From contig NZ_JBHMIM010000007.1 in NCBI RefSeq assembly GCF_048060115.1, positions 82,793-146,792 on the forward strand: DNA of 64,000 bases. The letters are read 5' to 3'. Positions 51,007 to 60,838 of the stretch are shown here, in pieces (position 1 is the first letter of the stretch; every line of letters begins with the position of its first letter). Below the pieces are notes generated by a model. It saw only the letters and a program-made list of their open reading frames with translations. It had not been told where the DNA came from and did no database searches. A program made the position numbers and the translations under genes. Source of the stretch: Micromonospora_E sp048060115. Lineage in GTDB: Bacteria; Actinomycetota; Actinomycetes; Mycobacteriales; Micromonosporaceae.

Positions 51007-52695
51007 ATGGACGCCGAACAGATCGCCGCCGGCCGTGCCCGCTGGCAGGCCCGCTACGACGCCGCGACCAAACGGGACGCGGACTTCACCACGCTGTCCG
51101 GTGCGCCGGTGGACCCGCTCTACGGTCCACCGGACGGCGTCGACGCGCCCGGGTTCGAGCGGATCGGCTGGCCGGGGGAGTACCCGTACACCCGGGGGTT
51201 GTATCCGACCGGCTACCGGGGGCGGACCTGGACGATCCGGCAGTTCGCCGGCTTCGGCAACGCCCGGCAGACCAACGAGCGCTACAAGATGATCCTCGGT
51301 GCCGGCGGCGGCGGGCTCTCGGTCGCGTTCGACATGCCGACGCTGATGGGCCGCGACTCCGACGACCCGCAGTCGCTCGGCGAGGTCGGCCACTGCGGCG
51401 TGGCGATCGACTCCGCCGCCGACATGGACATGCTCTTCGAGGGCATCGACCTGGCGGCGGTCACCACCTCGATGACCATTTCCGGGCCGGCGGTGCCGGT
51501 GTTCTGCATGTATCTGGTCGCTGCCGAACGTCAGGGCGCCGACCTGGCCACGCTGGACGGCACCCTGCAGACCGACATCTTCAAGGAGTACATCGCCCAG
51601 AAGGAATGGCTGTTCGGCCCCGAGCCGCACCTGCGGCTGATCGGCGACCTGATGGAGTTCTGCGCGCAGCGGATTCCGCGCTACAAGCCGTTGTCGGTCT
51701 CCGGCTACCACATCCGGGAGGCCGGCTCGACCGCCGCACAGGAGTTGGCGTACACCCTCGCCGACGGCTTCGGCTACGTCGAGTTGGGGCTCTCCCGTGG
51801 TCTGGACGTCAACCGGTTCGCCCCCGGTCTGAGCTTCTTCTTCGACGCGCACGTCGACTTCTTCGAGGAGATCGCCAAGTTCCGGGCCGCCCGCCGGATC
51901 TGGGCCCGTTGGTTGCGTGAGGTGTACGGAGCCACCGACGAACGCGCCCTGTGGCTGCGCTTCCACACCCAGACCGCCGGGGTGTCGCTGACCGCGCAGC
52001 AGCCGGTCAACAACGTGGTACGCACTGCCGTGGAAGCCCTCGCAGCGGTGCTCGGCGGCACCAACTCGCTGCACACCAACGCGCTCGACGAGACCCTCGC
52101 ACTGCCGACCGACGAGTCCGCGGAGATCGCGCTGCGGACCCAACAGGTGCTGATGGACGAGACCGGGGTGGCCAACGTGGCCGACCCCCTCGGCGGATCC
52201 TGGTACGTCGAGGCGCTCACCGACCGGATCGAAGCCGAAGCGGAGGAGATATTCGCCCGCGTTCGGCAACTCGCCGGCGACGGCCCGCACCCGATCGGCC
52301 CGATGACCGCCGGCATCCTGCGCGGCATCGAGGACGGCTGGTTCACCGGACAGATCGCCGAGGCCGCGTTCGTCTACCAGCGGGCGCTGGAGGACGGGCG
52401 CAAGCGGATCGTCGGAGTCAACTGTCACACCGGGACGGTCGCCAAGGAGTTGGAGATTCTGCGGATCTCCCACGAAGTCGAGGTCGAGCAGCGCCGGCTG
52501 CTCGCTGGGCGTAAGGCCGCTCGGGATGCCGACCTGGTGCGCCGCCGTCTCGACGACATGGTCGTGGCCGCGCGGGGCGGCGGGAACATGGTGCCGGCGA
52601 TGCTCGACGCGGTTCGCGCCGAGGCGACATTGGGTGAGATCTGCGACGTGCTCCGTGGGCAGTGGGGGGTCTATCGGGAGCCAGCCCGCTTCTGA
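51007..52695 (+). CDS. icmA: Isobutyryl-CoA mutase large subunit (IcmA-like)
   Basis: 562 residues, the catalytic TIM-barrel subunit of an adenosylcobalamin-dependent acyl-CoA mutase. It lacks the fused cobalamin-binding C-terminus, so a separate small subunit is needed. Marks are YPYTRGLYPTGYRGRTWTIRQFAG (in part), SVAFDMPTLMGRDSDD, TLQTDIFKEYIAQKEWLF, SGYHIREAG and HTQTAGVSLTAQQPVNN. Where methylmalonyl-CoA mutase has Arg207, this protein has Gln in EYIAQKEW. That is the form I know from isobutyryl-CoA mutases. The cobalamin-chaperone GTPase MeaB is nearby. The ribosome site GAGGAGG precedes the ATG. The small subunit is not in this window. Confidence 0.88.
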   Translation: MDAEQIAAGRARWQARYDAATKRDADFTTLSGAPVDPLYGPPDGVDAPGFERIGWPGEYPYTRGLYPTGYRGRTWTIRQFAGFGNARQTNERYKMILGAGGGGLSVAFDMPTLMGRDSDDPQSLGEVGHCGVAIDSAADMDMLFEGIDLAAVTTSMTISGPAVPVFCMYLVAAERQGADLATLDGTLQTDIFKEYIAQKEWLFGPEPHLRLIGDLMEFCAQRIPRYKPLSVSGYHIREAGSTAAQELAYTLADGFGYVELGLSRGLDVNRFAPGLSFFFDAHVDFFEEIAKFRAARRIWARWLREVYGATDERALWLRFHTQTAGVSLTAQQPVNNVVRTAVEALAAVLGGTNSLHTNALDETLALPTDESAEIALRTQQVLMDETGVANVADPLGGSWYVEALTDRIEAEAEEIFARVRQLAGDGPHPIGPMTAGILRGIEDGWFTGQIAEAAFVYQRALEDGRKRIVGVNCHTGTVAKELEILRISHEVEVEQRRLLAGRKAARDADLVRRRLDDMVVAARGGGNMVPAMLDAVRAEATLGEICDVLRGQWGVYREPARF

Positions 52696-52702
52696 GCTGT
52701 AC

Positions 52703-52732
52703 GCTCCCCGCTGGCAGGGACAGCAGGGGAGC
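52703..52732 (+). terminator. Terminator-like hairpin after icmA
   Basis: GCTCCCC (52703-52709) pairs with GGGGAGC (52726-52732). The stem is extended by GCTG (52710-52713) and CAGC (52721-52724), with one bulged A, around a 7-base loop. It lies 7 bases after the icmA stop and just upstream of the ABC ATPase start, with no T-run. Confidence 0.6.
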
Positions 52733-52756
52733 GGGATTCATGGTAGGCAGTACGCC

Positions 52757-53635
52757 GTGACTGGACTAGCGGTGACCTGCCGGCGGGTGGTGCAGATCTA
52801 TCGGGGCGAGGCCGGGGACGTGGTGGCACTCTCCGGAGTGGACCTGACGATCAACCCTGGAGAGATGCTGGCCCTGGTCGGCCCCTCCGGGTCCGGAAAG
52901 TCCACCCTGGTGGCGCTGCTCGCCGGGCTGATGCGCCCGTCCGCTGGCCGGGTCAGCGTCGGTACCTACGACCTCGGCAAACTGTCCGACCGAGAGATCT
53001 CCCGGATGCGGGGCACCCAGATCGGTGTGGTGCTGCAGGGCGCGGTCCGCAACCTGCTGCCGTACGCGACGCTGCGCCGCAACGTGTGGCTGGCGCAGCG
53101 GCGGGCGGCCGCCACCGCCGGCATCGATCTGGACGACCCGGACCGCATCCTCGACCTGGTCGGGCTGCCCGGCCGGGGCGGTGCCCGGATCGCCGAGCTC
53201 ACCCCGGACGCCCGGCAACGGGCGGCACTCGCCGTCGGCGTCGCCGCCTCGCCCGGTCTGCTGCTGGTCGACGAGCCGACCAGCCAGCTCGACACCCGGG
53301 GCCGCGACGAGGTGCTCGACGCGCTGGAGACGGTCAACGCCGAGCGCGGCACCACCATCGTCGTGGTAACCCACGACGCGCAGGTGGGTTCCCGGCTCGG
53401 CCGTGCGGTGACCATCCGTGACGGCCGGGTCGGCGCGGAAGGCCGCGACGGTGAGGACTTCGCGGTGGTCGCTGGCGACGGCACGGTACAGCTGCCGCCC
53501 GAGGTGCTCGGTGAGTACCCACCCGGCACCCTGCTGCGAGTGGCTCAGGTCGACGGAGCGGTGACGCTGGTCGTCGGCGGCACGGCACCGCCCGGTCTGA
53601 TCCCCGAAGGCGCGCGTCGCGCCACAGCGGACTGA
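52757..53635 (+). CDS. ABC transporter ATPase with degenerate signature motif
   Basis: About 292 residues. The Walker A GPSGSGKST (~res 41-49), Q-loop GVVLQGAV, Walker B LLLVDEPTSQLD and H-loop VVTHDAQ are intact. The ABC signature LSGGQ is replaced by LTPDARQRAALA, so two or three conserved residues are lost. It resembles MacB/FtsE-type ATPases of two-permease exporters. A ~55-residue C-terminal extension (VQLPPEVL, LRVAQVDGAVTLVV) is not part of the core fold. The GTG at 52757 is the likely start, and the frame is open upstream. Two large FtsX-like permease genes follow directly. Confidence 0.78.
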   Translation: MTGLAVTCRRVVQIYRGEAGDVVALSGVDLTINPGEMLALVGPSGSGKSTLVALLAGLMRPSAGRVSVGTYDLGKLSDREISRMRGTQIGVVLQGAVRNLLPYATLRRNVWLAQRRAAATAGIDLDDPDRILDLVGLPGRGGARIAELTPDARQRAALAVGVAASPGLLLVDEPTSQLDTRGRDEVLDALETVNAERGTTIVVVTHDAQVGSRLGRAVTIRDGRVGAEGRDGEDFAVVAGDGTVQLPPEVLGEYPPGTLLRVAQVDGAVTLVVGGTAPPGLIPEGARRATAD

Positions 53636-53717
53636 CCACGGGATCGATGTCTCAACGACCAGCCGTCTGAACCACCCCGGCGGCGGGGACCAGTCACGCT
53701 ACGCAACGGGGGTACAA

Positions 53718-56700
53718 GTGTTCGCGCTGCTCCTCAGTGCGGTCCGGGCCCGGGTGGGCCAGGCATCCGCCCTGCTGCTACTGACCGCGCTCGCGGTCAC
53801 CGCCACCACCGCCGCCCCCTGGTACGCCGCTGCGGCGACCCGGTCGGTCGCGCAGGCCGCAGTCGACGCCGCCGCGCCCGACCAGTTCGCTGCCCGAGCC
53901 ACCGGTCGGCTGGCCACCGAGGACCCGACCCTCCCCCTCGACCAGGTGGTCGACCCGGCCACCGGCGACCAGGCGGCCCTCGACGCCGCCGGCGAGGCCC
54001 TGCTCGACCAGGCCCGGGCCGCCGGCTCGGCGGTCATCGGCCACCCCGGTGCGACCGCAGCCAGTTCCCTGTGGGCCACCGGGATGCTCATCTCCGCACA
54101 GTCCCAAGCACCGGTCAGCCTGACCCACCGGGAGCGGGTCTGCGACCACCTGGGCATCGACGGTGCCTGCCCGCAACGTCCCGGCGAGGTGCTGGTCAGC
54201 CGGCGGACAGCGGAGAGCCTAGGCGTTGGCGTCGGCGACCAGATCCAGCACCGACCGACCCGCCGGGCCCCGGTCGCCCTCACCATCACCGGCGTCTATC
54301 AGGTCACCTACCCGGGCGAGCCGTACTGGGCGTTCGGTGAGTTGGGCACCGGGGCCGGTACCGACGTCGGGGACGCCACCGGTGACCCAGCCTTCGTCAC
54401 CGCGGGCACCCTCGCCGCCGCACCCACCGGCAGCCTCTCCGCCGACTACCACCTGGTGCTGCCCGCCGAGGCCTTCATCGCCGGCACCGATGTGGCGACC
54501 GAGGTCCGCCGGTCATCCGGCGGCAGCGGTCGCTGGCAGGTTCGCACCGACGCCGCCATCCTGGTGGACCTGATCAAACGGCACCGTCAGTTGGTCAATG
54601 TCGGCGTCACCGTGGCCGCGGGACAGCTGTTGCTGCTGTCGTGGTTCGCCCTGTTCTTCGCCGTCCGGCACACCGCCGAGCACCGCCGTCGTGACCTGGG
54701 ACTGGTCAAGCTTCGCGGTGGTGCCCGGTGGCGGGTCTGGCTGCTCACCGTCGGGCAGAGCGGCCTACCGATGATCGTCGGCGCGGCGATCGGGATCGGC
54801 GCCGGTCTCGTGGTCGCCCGGCTGCTCGCCGGCGCAGGCCCGGACCCCGAGCATGTCGGGTCCGCCGCGCGACTCGCCGTGGCCGCGGCCGGCACGGCGG
54901 TCATCGGTGCCCTGATCGCCGCGATCGCCGCCGACCTGCGCAACGCGCGAGCCGGCGTGGTCGACCTGCTCCGGCACGTACCGGCACGTCAGCGCGGTTG
55001 GCGGGCCGACGCCGTCGACCTGATCGCCGTGGCCATCGCCGCAGCCGGGCTGTACCAGGCGTACACGACGCCGGCCGAGTCCGCCGGGACAAGCGGACTC
55101 GTGCTGCTCTCCCCAGCCCTGCTGGCGATCGCCGTCGCGCTCGTGGCGGGCCGGCTGGCCACCCCGGTCGCCGCCCGCGCCGGGTCGGCGCTGCTGCGCC
55201 AAGGCCGACTGCCCGCCGCGCTGGCCGCCCTGCACCTGGCCCGCCGGCCGGGCACCGCCCGGCTGGTCGCCCTGCTCACCGTCGCGGTGGCGCTGCTCGG
55301 CACCGCGATCGCCGGGTGGAGCGAATCTGCCGCTGCCCGGGCCGTCCGGGCCACCCACACCACCGGCGCCGAGCAGGTGCTCACGGTGCAGGCCCGCAGC
55401 CGTGCCCACCTGCTCGCCGCCGTCCGAGCAGCGGATCCCGCCGGCCGGCACGCCATGGCAGTGGTCCGCAACGCCCCCAGCTCCGCCCAGTACATGCTCG
55501 CGGTCGACGCCAGCAGGTTCGCTGCCGTCGCGGCCTGGCATTCCTCCTACGGCCCCGCCGCAACCGAGATCGCCGCAGCGCTCACCCCGCCGACCACCGG
55601 AATGCGGGTGTCCGACGGCGAACTCCGGCTGGACGCCACCGGGACCGACGCGGTACCGGTGAGCGTCGTGACCCACCTGGTCGGGCCGATGGGGCAACCG
55701 ATGACCGTGGTCTTCGGCCCGATCGGCGCGCAGCGGGCCGAGTACACCGGCACGGTGACCGGCTGCGGACCGGACGGCTGCAGACTGGCCGCCATCGAAC
55801 TGACCCAGCCGGCCTGGAGCGGTGCCCCGGCGTCAGCCGAGCCCGGGATCACCGTCGGCCTGCACGGCCTGGCCGGTGACACCTCGCCCCGCCTCGACGC
55901 CGCCTACTTCGGCGACGTCCGCAACTGGCGAGGGCCGGTCGCGACTGGTGCCATCGGGCCCCGGATCGACACCGGCCAGCATGGGCTGGACGTCACCACG
56001 CCACCGGAACTCGGCCCCAACGACCAGATACGGTTGGCCAGGATCCAGGTGACCGACGCGCCGGTGCCGGTGCCGGTGGTGCGTTTCGGGCCGGAGCTCA
56101 TTCCGACCCTCCCGGGTGAGCCGGTCCTCACCATTTTCGGCGGCGACGCCCTGCCGGTGCGATACGTGGGGGTGGCCGACGCGCTGCCCCAGGTCCGGAT
56201 CCGCGGCTACCTGGTCGACCTGGAACTGGCCGACCGGCTCGCCGGCGGTGCCGGCAGGGGCGACGTCCCGCAGGTCTGGCTCGCCGCCGACGTACCCGAC
56301 GATCTGATCGACCGACTCACCGCGCAGGGGCTGACCATCATCGACACCGACTCCCGGGACGACGTGATCGAGCAACTGGGTCGCCAGGGCCCGCCGTCGG
56401 CGCTGCGCTTCCAACTGGCCGCCGGGCTGATCGGACTACTGCTGGCGGCCGGGGCGCTGGCGGTGGTCGCCGCCGTGGAACGCGACGACCGGGCCGCCGA
56501 GCTGGCGGCCCTGCGCAGGCAGGGCCTACCGGCCGCCGCGGTGGCCCGGATCGCCTACGGCGGGTACGCGGTGGCCGTGGGACTCGCGGTGTTGATCGGA
56601 CTGCTGGTCACCATCGTCGCCCGGTTGCCGATCCAGCAGACCATCCCGATATTCGTCGACAACTGGGCGGTGCTGCCGCTGCGGATCGGCCCACAACCCG

Positions 56701-56840
56701 GCCCGCTGCTGGCCGCCGTACTCGTCGCGACGGTGGTGCTCGGCGCGGCCGGGGCGCTGGCCGGTGCCCGGCTGGTCCGCGCGGTCTCCGCACGCCTCGA
56801 CGCGCCGGCAGCGAACCGGTCCACCGGCCGGAGGCCCTGA
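53718..56840 (+). CDS. FtsX-like ABC permease, large
   Basis: 1040 residues. An N-terminal membrane helix (~res 14-34) is followed by a large extracytoplasmic region, then a cluster of about three helices (~res 290-400) and further helices around 430-560. A second extracytoplasmic domain of ~300 residues follows, then three terminal helices (~res 895-1010). This FtsX/MacB-type topology, duplicated, matches exporters that move substrates from the outer membrane face or transduce force. The GTG start has a GGGG ribosome element. It overlaps the next permease by one base (TGATG). The ATPase partner is the gene just upstream. Confidence 0.83.
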   Translation: MFALLLSAVRARVGQASALLLLTALAVTATTAAPWYAAAATRSVAQAAVDAAAPDQFAARATGRLATEDPTLPLDQVVDPATGDQAALDAAGEALLDQARAAGSAVIGHPGATAASSLWATGMLISAQSQAPVSLTHRERVCDHLGIDGACPQRPGEVLVSRRTAESLGVGVGDQIQHRPTRRAPVALTITGVYQVTYPGEPYWAFGELGTGAGTDVGDATGDPAFVTAGTLAAAPTGSLSADYHLVLPAEAFIAGTDVATEVRRSSGGSGRWQVRTDAAILVDLIKRHRQLVNVGVTVAAGQLLLLSWFALFFAVRHTAEHRRRDLGLVKLRGGARWRVWLLTVGQSGLPMIVGAAIGIGAGLVVARLLAGAGPDPEHVGSAARLAVAAAGTAVIGALIAAIAADLRNARAGVVDLLRHVPARQRGWRADAVDLIAVAIAAAGLYQAYTTPAESAGTSGLVLLSPALLAIAVALVAGRLATPVAARAGSALLRQGRLPAALAALHLARRPGTARLVALLTVAVALLGTAIAGWSESAAARAVRATHTTGAEQVLTVQARSRAHLLAAVRAADPAGRHAMAVVRNAPSSAQYMLAVDASRFAAVAAWHSSYGPAATEIAAALTPPTTGMRVSDGELRLDATGTDAVPVSVVTHLVGPMGQPMTVVFGPIGAQRAEYTGTVTGCGPDGCRLAAIELTQPAWSGAPASAEPGITVGLHGLAGDTSPRLDAAYFGDVRNWRGPVATGAIGPRIDTGQHGLDVTTPPELGPNDQIRLARIQVTDAPVPVPVVRFGPELIPTLPGEPVLTIFGGDALPVRYVGVADALPQVRIRGYLVDLELADRLAGGAGRGDVPQVWLAADVPDDLIDRLTAQGLTIIDTDSRDDVIEQLGRQGPPSALRFQLAAGLIGLLLAAGALAVVAAVERDDRAAELAALRRQGLPAAAVARIAYGGYAVAVGLAVLIGLLVTIVARLPIQQTIPIFVDNWAVLPLRIGPQPGPLLAAVLVATVVLGAAGALAGARLVRAVSARLDAPAANRSTGRRP

Positions 56841-59800
56841 TGATCTCCCTGCTGCTGTCCATGCTCACCGCCCGGCGCGGCCAGGCGATGGTCGTCTTCC
56901 TGTTGAGCGCGTTCGCCACCGCGGCCGCGGTCACCGGTCCGGCGTACCTGGCCGCCGCCGATCGGGCGGTGGTCGCGGCGGAGATCGCGGCCGCCGGGCG
57001 CGCCGACCGTACGGTCACCCTGTCCATTCCCAGTCTCGCTCCCGGCGAGGAGGAGGCGTTCCGAGCCGTCACCGCCGCGGCGCTGGACCTGCCCGGCTTC
57101 CGCTCCGTCTACACGGTGCAGCTGCCGACGCTGGGACTGGAACCGGGCGCAGGTCAGCTCTCGTACCTGGTCTTCCGCGAGGACGTGTGCGCGAACCTGC
57201 GGATGGTCGCCGGCCGGTGCCTGATGTCGCCGCAGGAGATCATCGTCGGGCAGGACACCGCACGCCGGCTGGATCTGCTCCCCGGCGCACCCCTCACCGT
57301 GGCCGCGGCCGAGTACGACCCGCTGCAACGGACCTACGTCGCTACCGGAGCCCCGGCCGAGGTGAGCATCGTCGGCGTCTACGCGCCGCTGGATCCGGAC
57401 GCCATCTACTGGGGGCGGACGCCGTACTTCATGCCGGGCGCGACGGACTCCTACCGCGAGCCGATTTTCAGCGGCCGGTACGTCGTCGACAACATCGACC
57501 GCCGCAGCGACTATCGCGGCATCGACGCGTTGGCCGAGACCGACGCGCTGCGCCCGGACCGGTTGGCTGAGCTGGACAGCCAACTGACCGGCCTCGACGA
57601 TCGGATCCGGGCGGACGCTGGCGGATTTGTCACCCTGACCGACGCCGTCAGCCCGCTGCTGGACGAGATCGAGGCGTCCCGGGCGCTCACCCGGCAGGTG
57701 GTGCCGGTCGCGGCCGTCCCGTTGGTGATCCTCTGCCTGTTCGTCATCTTCGTCGCGGTCGCCGCCGGCACCGTGGCCCGGCGTACCGAGGTGGGGCTGC
57801 TCGCCCTGCGGGGAACGCCGCGCCGGGCCCGGTGGACCCTCGTCGCGGGCGAACCGGCGGCCGCGATCGTGCTCGGCGCGCCGGTCGGCTACCTGTTGGG
57901 TTCACTGATCGTCGGGGTGCTCGCCGGACTACGGCTGGAGGACGGCCGGTTCGCCCCGGTCACGTCGGTCGCGGCCGTACTGGCCGGGTGCGCCGCGCTC
58001 GCCGGTGCCCTGCTCGCCGGGCTGCTCGCCCAACGTCAGGAGTTGGCCCGACCGGTCGCCGACCTGCTGCGCCGGGTGCCGCCCCGGTCCCGGTTCTGGA
58101 CGTCGTTGCTGATCGAGGCGGTCCTGATCGCCCTCACCGTGGTCGCCGTCGCCCAACTACGGATCTTCGACAGCGAGCTCGTCGGCCTGTCCGTGCTGGT
58201 GCCGACGCTGATCGGGGTGACCGTGGCGCTGATCATGGCGCGGGCGGTGGCACCGCTCACCGCCCGGCTCGGCTCCGCCGCGCTGCGCGGCGGCCGGCTC
58301 GGGCCCGCGCTGGGGCTGCTGCACCTGGCCCGCCAACCGGCCAACCACCGCCTGTTCACCCTGCTCACCGTCACCGTGGCGCTGACCGGGTACGCGGCCA
58401 GCGCGTTCGACGTCGCACAGCAGTCCCGGACGGCGCGGGCCGAGGTGCAGGCCGGCGCTGACCGGGTGCTGACCCTGCTGCCGGTCGACGCCGGGACGCT
58501 GCTGGCCGCCGTGCGGTCGGTCGACCCCGACGGCGGGTACGCCATGGCGGTCGGCTTCACCGACCTCGGCCCGGACACTCCGGTGCTGCTCGCCGACACT
58601 CCGGCACTGGCCGCCGCCGCCCGCTGGCGGCCCGAGTTCGGTCCCGACCCGGCAACCCTCGTCGCCGCCCTGCGGCCACCGGCCACCGAACCGACCACCG
58701 TCACCGGGACCGAGCTCTCCGTCGACCTGATGGTCGCCGCGACCGACCCGGACGACGACCGGGCCGAAGCGGTCCACGAGGTCCGGTTCACCGTGTACCT
58801 GCGGTCGGCCACCGGACGCGCGGTAGCGGCATCCGTGTTCGCCGGTGCCGGGCAGCGCACCTACCAGGTACCGGTCGACTGCGCAGCGGGTTGCCAGCTC
58901 ACCGGATTCTCCGTACGCGTCGAGCCGGGAAGCACCGGCGGTGGGGTGGGCCTCGACGGGCAGGCAGACCCGGCCGAACATGAGGTGACCCTGACCGGGA
59001 TCGCCGTCGACGGGGCCCGGCTGCTCGGGCCGGCGGAACTCACCGAGGTGCGGGCCTGGCGGGATCCGACCGGATCCGAGGCCCAGGTCGGGCCGACCGG
59101 GCTGCGGCTGACCGCCGGCGGCGTCGCCGCTGATCCGTGGGCACTACCGGCCGACACCGCCTATCCGGTGCCGGCACTGGTCACCGGGGCCGGCGGGCAG
59201 CCACCCGCACTCGGCCCGACCGGCACCGCACTTCCCACCGGGGCGCAGATGACCTCCGCCACCGACCCGGTCGCGGTGCTGCCGGCACTGGGCGGCCGTG
59301 GCGTGCTGGTCGACCTGGAGTACGCAGTACGGGCAGTCCCTGAGAACACTCCGCTCGACCGGGCCCAGGTGTGGCTCGGCAGCCAGGCACCGACGGACGT
59401 CGCCGACCGGTTGGCCGACACCGGACTCGTGGTGACCGGTGAGTTCACCCCGGAGCAGGTCCGGGCGGAGCTGGACCAGCAGGCACCGGCGTTGGCGAGC
59501 TGGTTCCACCTGCTCGCCGCCGCACTGGCGGTGCTCCTCGCCTGCTGCGGGATCGCGTTGCTGGCGATGGTCGACCGGCGACGCCGCGCCGAGGACCTCG
59601 GCGCCTTGCTGTTGCAGGGGCTGCCGGCCCGGGTCGCGACCCGTTCGCTGATGTGGAGTTCACTGCCAGCGGTGCTGTTGGCCACGCTGACCGGGCTGGG
59701 TGGCGCCCTGCTGGCCTGGTGGGCGACCGGGATCTACCTGCCGATCGTCGTCGCCGGGTCCGTTCCGCTCGCCCCGGTCGAATGGCCGCGGCCAGCCGCC

Positions 59801-59884
59801 GTGCTGTTGCCGGTGATCGGGGTCATGGTGCTGTTCGGGGCGGTGGCGCTGGCGATGGGACGTGCCGCCCGCGTGCGAGACTAG
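56840..59884 (+). CDS. FtsX-like ABC permease, large
   Basis: 1014 residues with the same layout as the preceding permease. There is one helix near residues 14-34 and an extracytoplasmic part to ~290. Several helices run from ~290 to 540, with a second extracytoplasmic domain from ~545 to 880 and three helices at ~res 880-1005. The pair probably forms a heterodimeric channel driven by the ATPase at 52757-53635. The one-base overlap with the first permease implies coupled translation. The substrate is unknown. Confidence 0.83.
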   Translation: MISLLLSMLTARRGQAMVVFLLSAFATAAAVTGPAYLAAADRAVVAAEIAAAGRADRTVTLSIPSLAPGEEEAFRAVTAAALDLPGFRSVYTVQLPTLGLEPGAGQLSYLVFREDVCANLRMVAGRCLMSPQEIIVGQDTARRLDLLPGAPLTVAAAEYDPLQRTYVATGAPAEVSIVGVYAPLDPDAIYWGRTPYFMPGATDSYREPIFSGRYVVDNIDRRSDYRGIDALAETDALRPDRLAELDSQLTGLDDRIRADAGGFVTLTDAVSPLLDEIEASRALTRQVVPVAAVPLVILCLFVIFVAVAAGTVARRTEVGLLALRGTPRRARWTLVAGEPAAAIVLGAPVGYLLGSLIVGVLAGLRLEDGRFAPVTSVAAVLAGCAALAGALLAGLLAQRQELARPVADLLRRVPPRSRFWTSLLIEAVLIALTVVAVAQLRIFDSELVGLSVLVPTLIGVTVALIMARAVAPLTARLGSAALRGGRLGPALGLLHLARQPANHRLFTLLTVTVALTGYAASAFDVAQQSRTARAEVQAGADRVLTLLPVDAGTLLAAVRSVDPDGGYAMAVGFTDLGPDTPVLLADTPALAAAARWRPEFGPDPATLVAALRPPATEPTTVTGTELSVDLMVAATDPDDDRAEAVHEVRFTVYLRSATGRAVAASVFAGAGQRTYQVPVDCAAGCQLTGFSVRVEPGSTGGGVGLDGQADPAEHEVTLTGIAVDGARLLGPAELTEVRAWRDPTGSEAQVGPTGLRLTAGGVAADPWALPADTAYPVPALVTGAGGQPPALGPTGTALPTGAQMTSATDPVAVLPALGGRGVLVDLEYAVRAVPENTPLDRAQVWLGSQAPTDVADRLADTGLVVTGEFTPEQVRAELDQQAPALASWFHLLAAALAVLLACCGIALLAMVDRRRRAEDLGALLLQGLPARVATRSLMWSSLPAVLLATLTGLGGALLAWWATGIYLPIVVAGSVPLAPVEWPRPAAVLLPVIGVMVLFGAVALAMGRAARVRD

Positions 59885-59890
59885 GTAACC

Positions 59891-60829
59891 ATGAGCGACC
59901 CACGTACCACCCCGTCGATCTTCACTCGCGGCGCGGTAGACCTGAGCTCCCTGCGCAGCCCCGCGCCGGCTGGCCCGCGGCCCGCCGAAGGAGCCCCGAA
60001 CCCTGCCGGTGGCGGGCCGGCCGGCCCGCCAGCCGCCGCCCCGGGCAACGCCGGTGGCGGTGTCGTCGTCATCGACGTCACCGAGGCGACCTTCCAGTCG
60101 GAGGTCCTCGAACGGTCGATGACCACACCCGTGGTCATCGACTTCTGGGCCGAGTGGTGCCAGCCGTGCAAGCAGCTGTCGCCGCTGTTGGAGCGGCTCG
60201 CCGCCGAGGGCGGCGGCACCTGGGTGCTGGCCAAGATCGACGTGGACAGCAACCAACGCCTGGCCCAGATGTTTCGGGTGCAGTCCATCCCGATGGTGTA
60301 CGCCGTGGTCGGCGGCCAGCCGGTGGACGCGTTCGCCGGCGCGGTGCCCGAAGCGCAGCTGCGGCAGTGGATCGGTGCGGTGCTCAAGGCCGGCGGCGTC
60401 GCCGTCGAGGCCCCGGAGGATCCGATGCTCGGCGCCGCCGACGAAGCGCTGATGATGGGCGACCTCGACGCGGCCGAACAGGCGTACCGGAAGATCCTCA
60501 ACGAGTCACCGGCGGACGCTGCGGCCGAAGCCGGCCTCGCCCAGGTCGCCCTGGCCCGGCGGGTGCAGGGGGTGCAGCCGGCCGCCGTCCTCGCGGCGGC
60601 GCAGAACGCCCCGGACGACATCGCCGCTCAGCTGCTCGCCGCCGACGTCGAGGTGCTCAGCGGCGAGGCCGAGCAGGCCTACGAGCGACTGGTCGGTCTG
60701 ATCCGGCGCAGCGCCGGCGACGACCGGGAGACCATCCGTCGGCACCTGGTGTCGCTGTTCACCGTCGCCGGGCCGGACGACCCGTCGGTGGCGAAGGCCC
60801 GCCGCGCGCTGGCCAGCGCGTTGTTCTGA
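59891..60829 (+). CDS. Thioredoxin-TPR protein (CnoX/YbbN-like)
   Basis: 312 residues. A Pro/Gly/Ala-rich disordered start (~res 1-58) is followed by a thioredoxin fold with FWAEWCQPCKQL (CxxC, ~res 90-93) and the cis-Pro loop VQSIPMVY. The C-terminal ~125 residues are TPR-like helices (LMMGDLDAAEQAYRKILNESP, in part). YbbN/CnoX proteins act as chaperedoxins that bind unfolded clients and protect them from oxidation. The E. coli protein has a SxxC motif, whereas here both Cys residues are present, so redox activity is likely. It lies immediately after the exporter genes and 9 bases before the arginase-like gene. Confidence 0.87.
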   Translation: MSDPRTTPSIFTRGAVDLSSLRSPAPAGPRPAEGAPNPAGGGPAGPPAAAPGNAGGGVVVIDVTEATFQSEVLERSMTTPVVIDFWAEWCQPCKQLSPLLERLAAEGGGTWVLAKIDVDSNQRLAQMFRVQSIPMVYAVVGGQPVDAFAGAVPEAQLRQWIGAVLKAGGVAVEAPEDPMLGAADEALMMGDLDAAEQAYRKILNESPADAAAEAGLAQVALARRVQGVQPAAVLAAAQNAPDDIAAQLLAADVEVLSGEAEQAYERLVGLIRRSAGDDRETIRRHLVSLFTVAGPDDPSVAKARRALASALF

Positions 60830-60838
60830 GTCGCGTCG

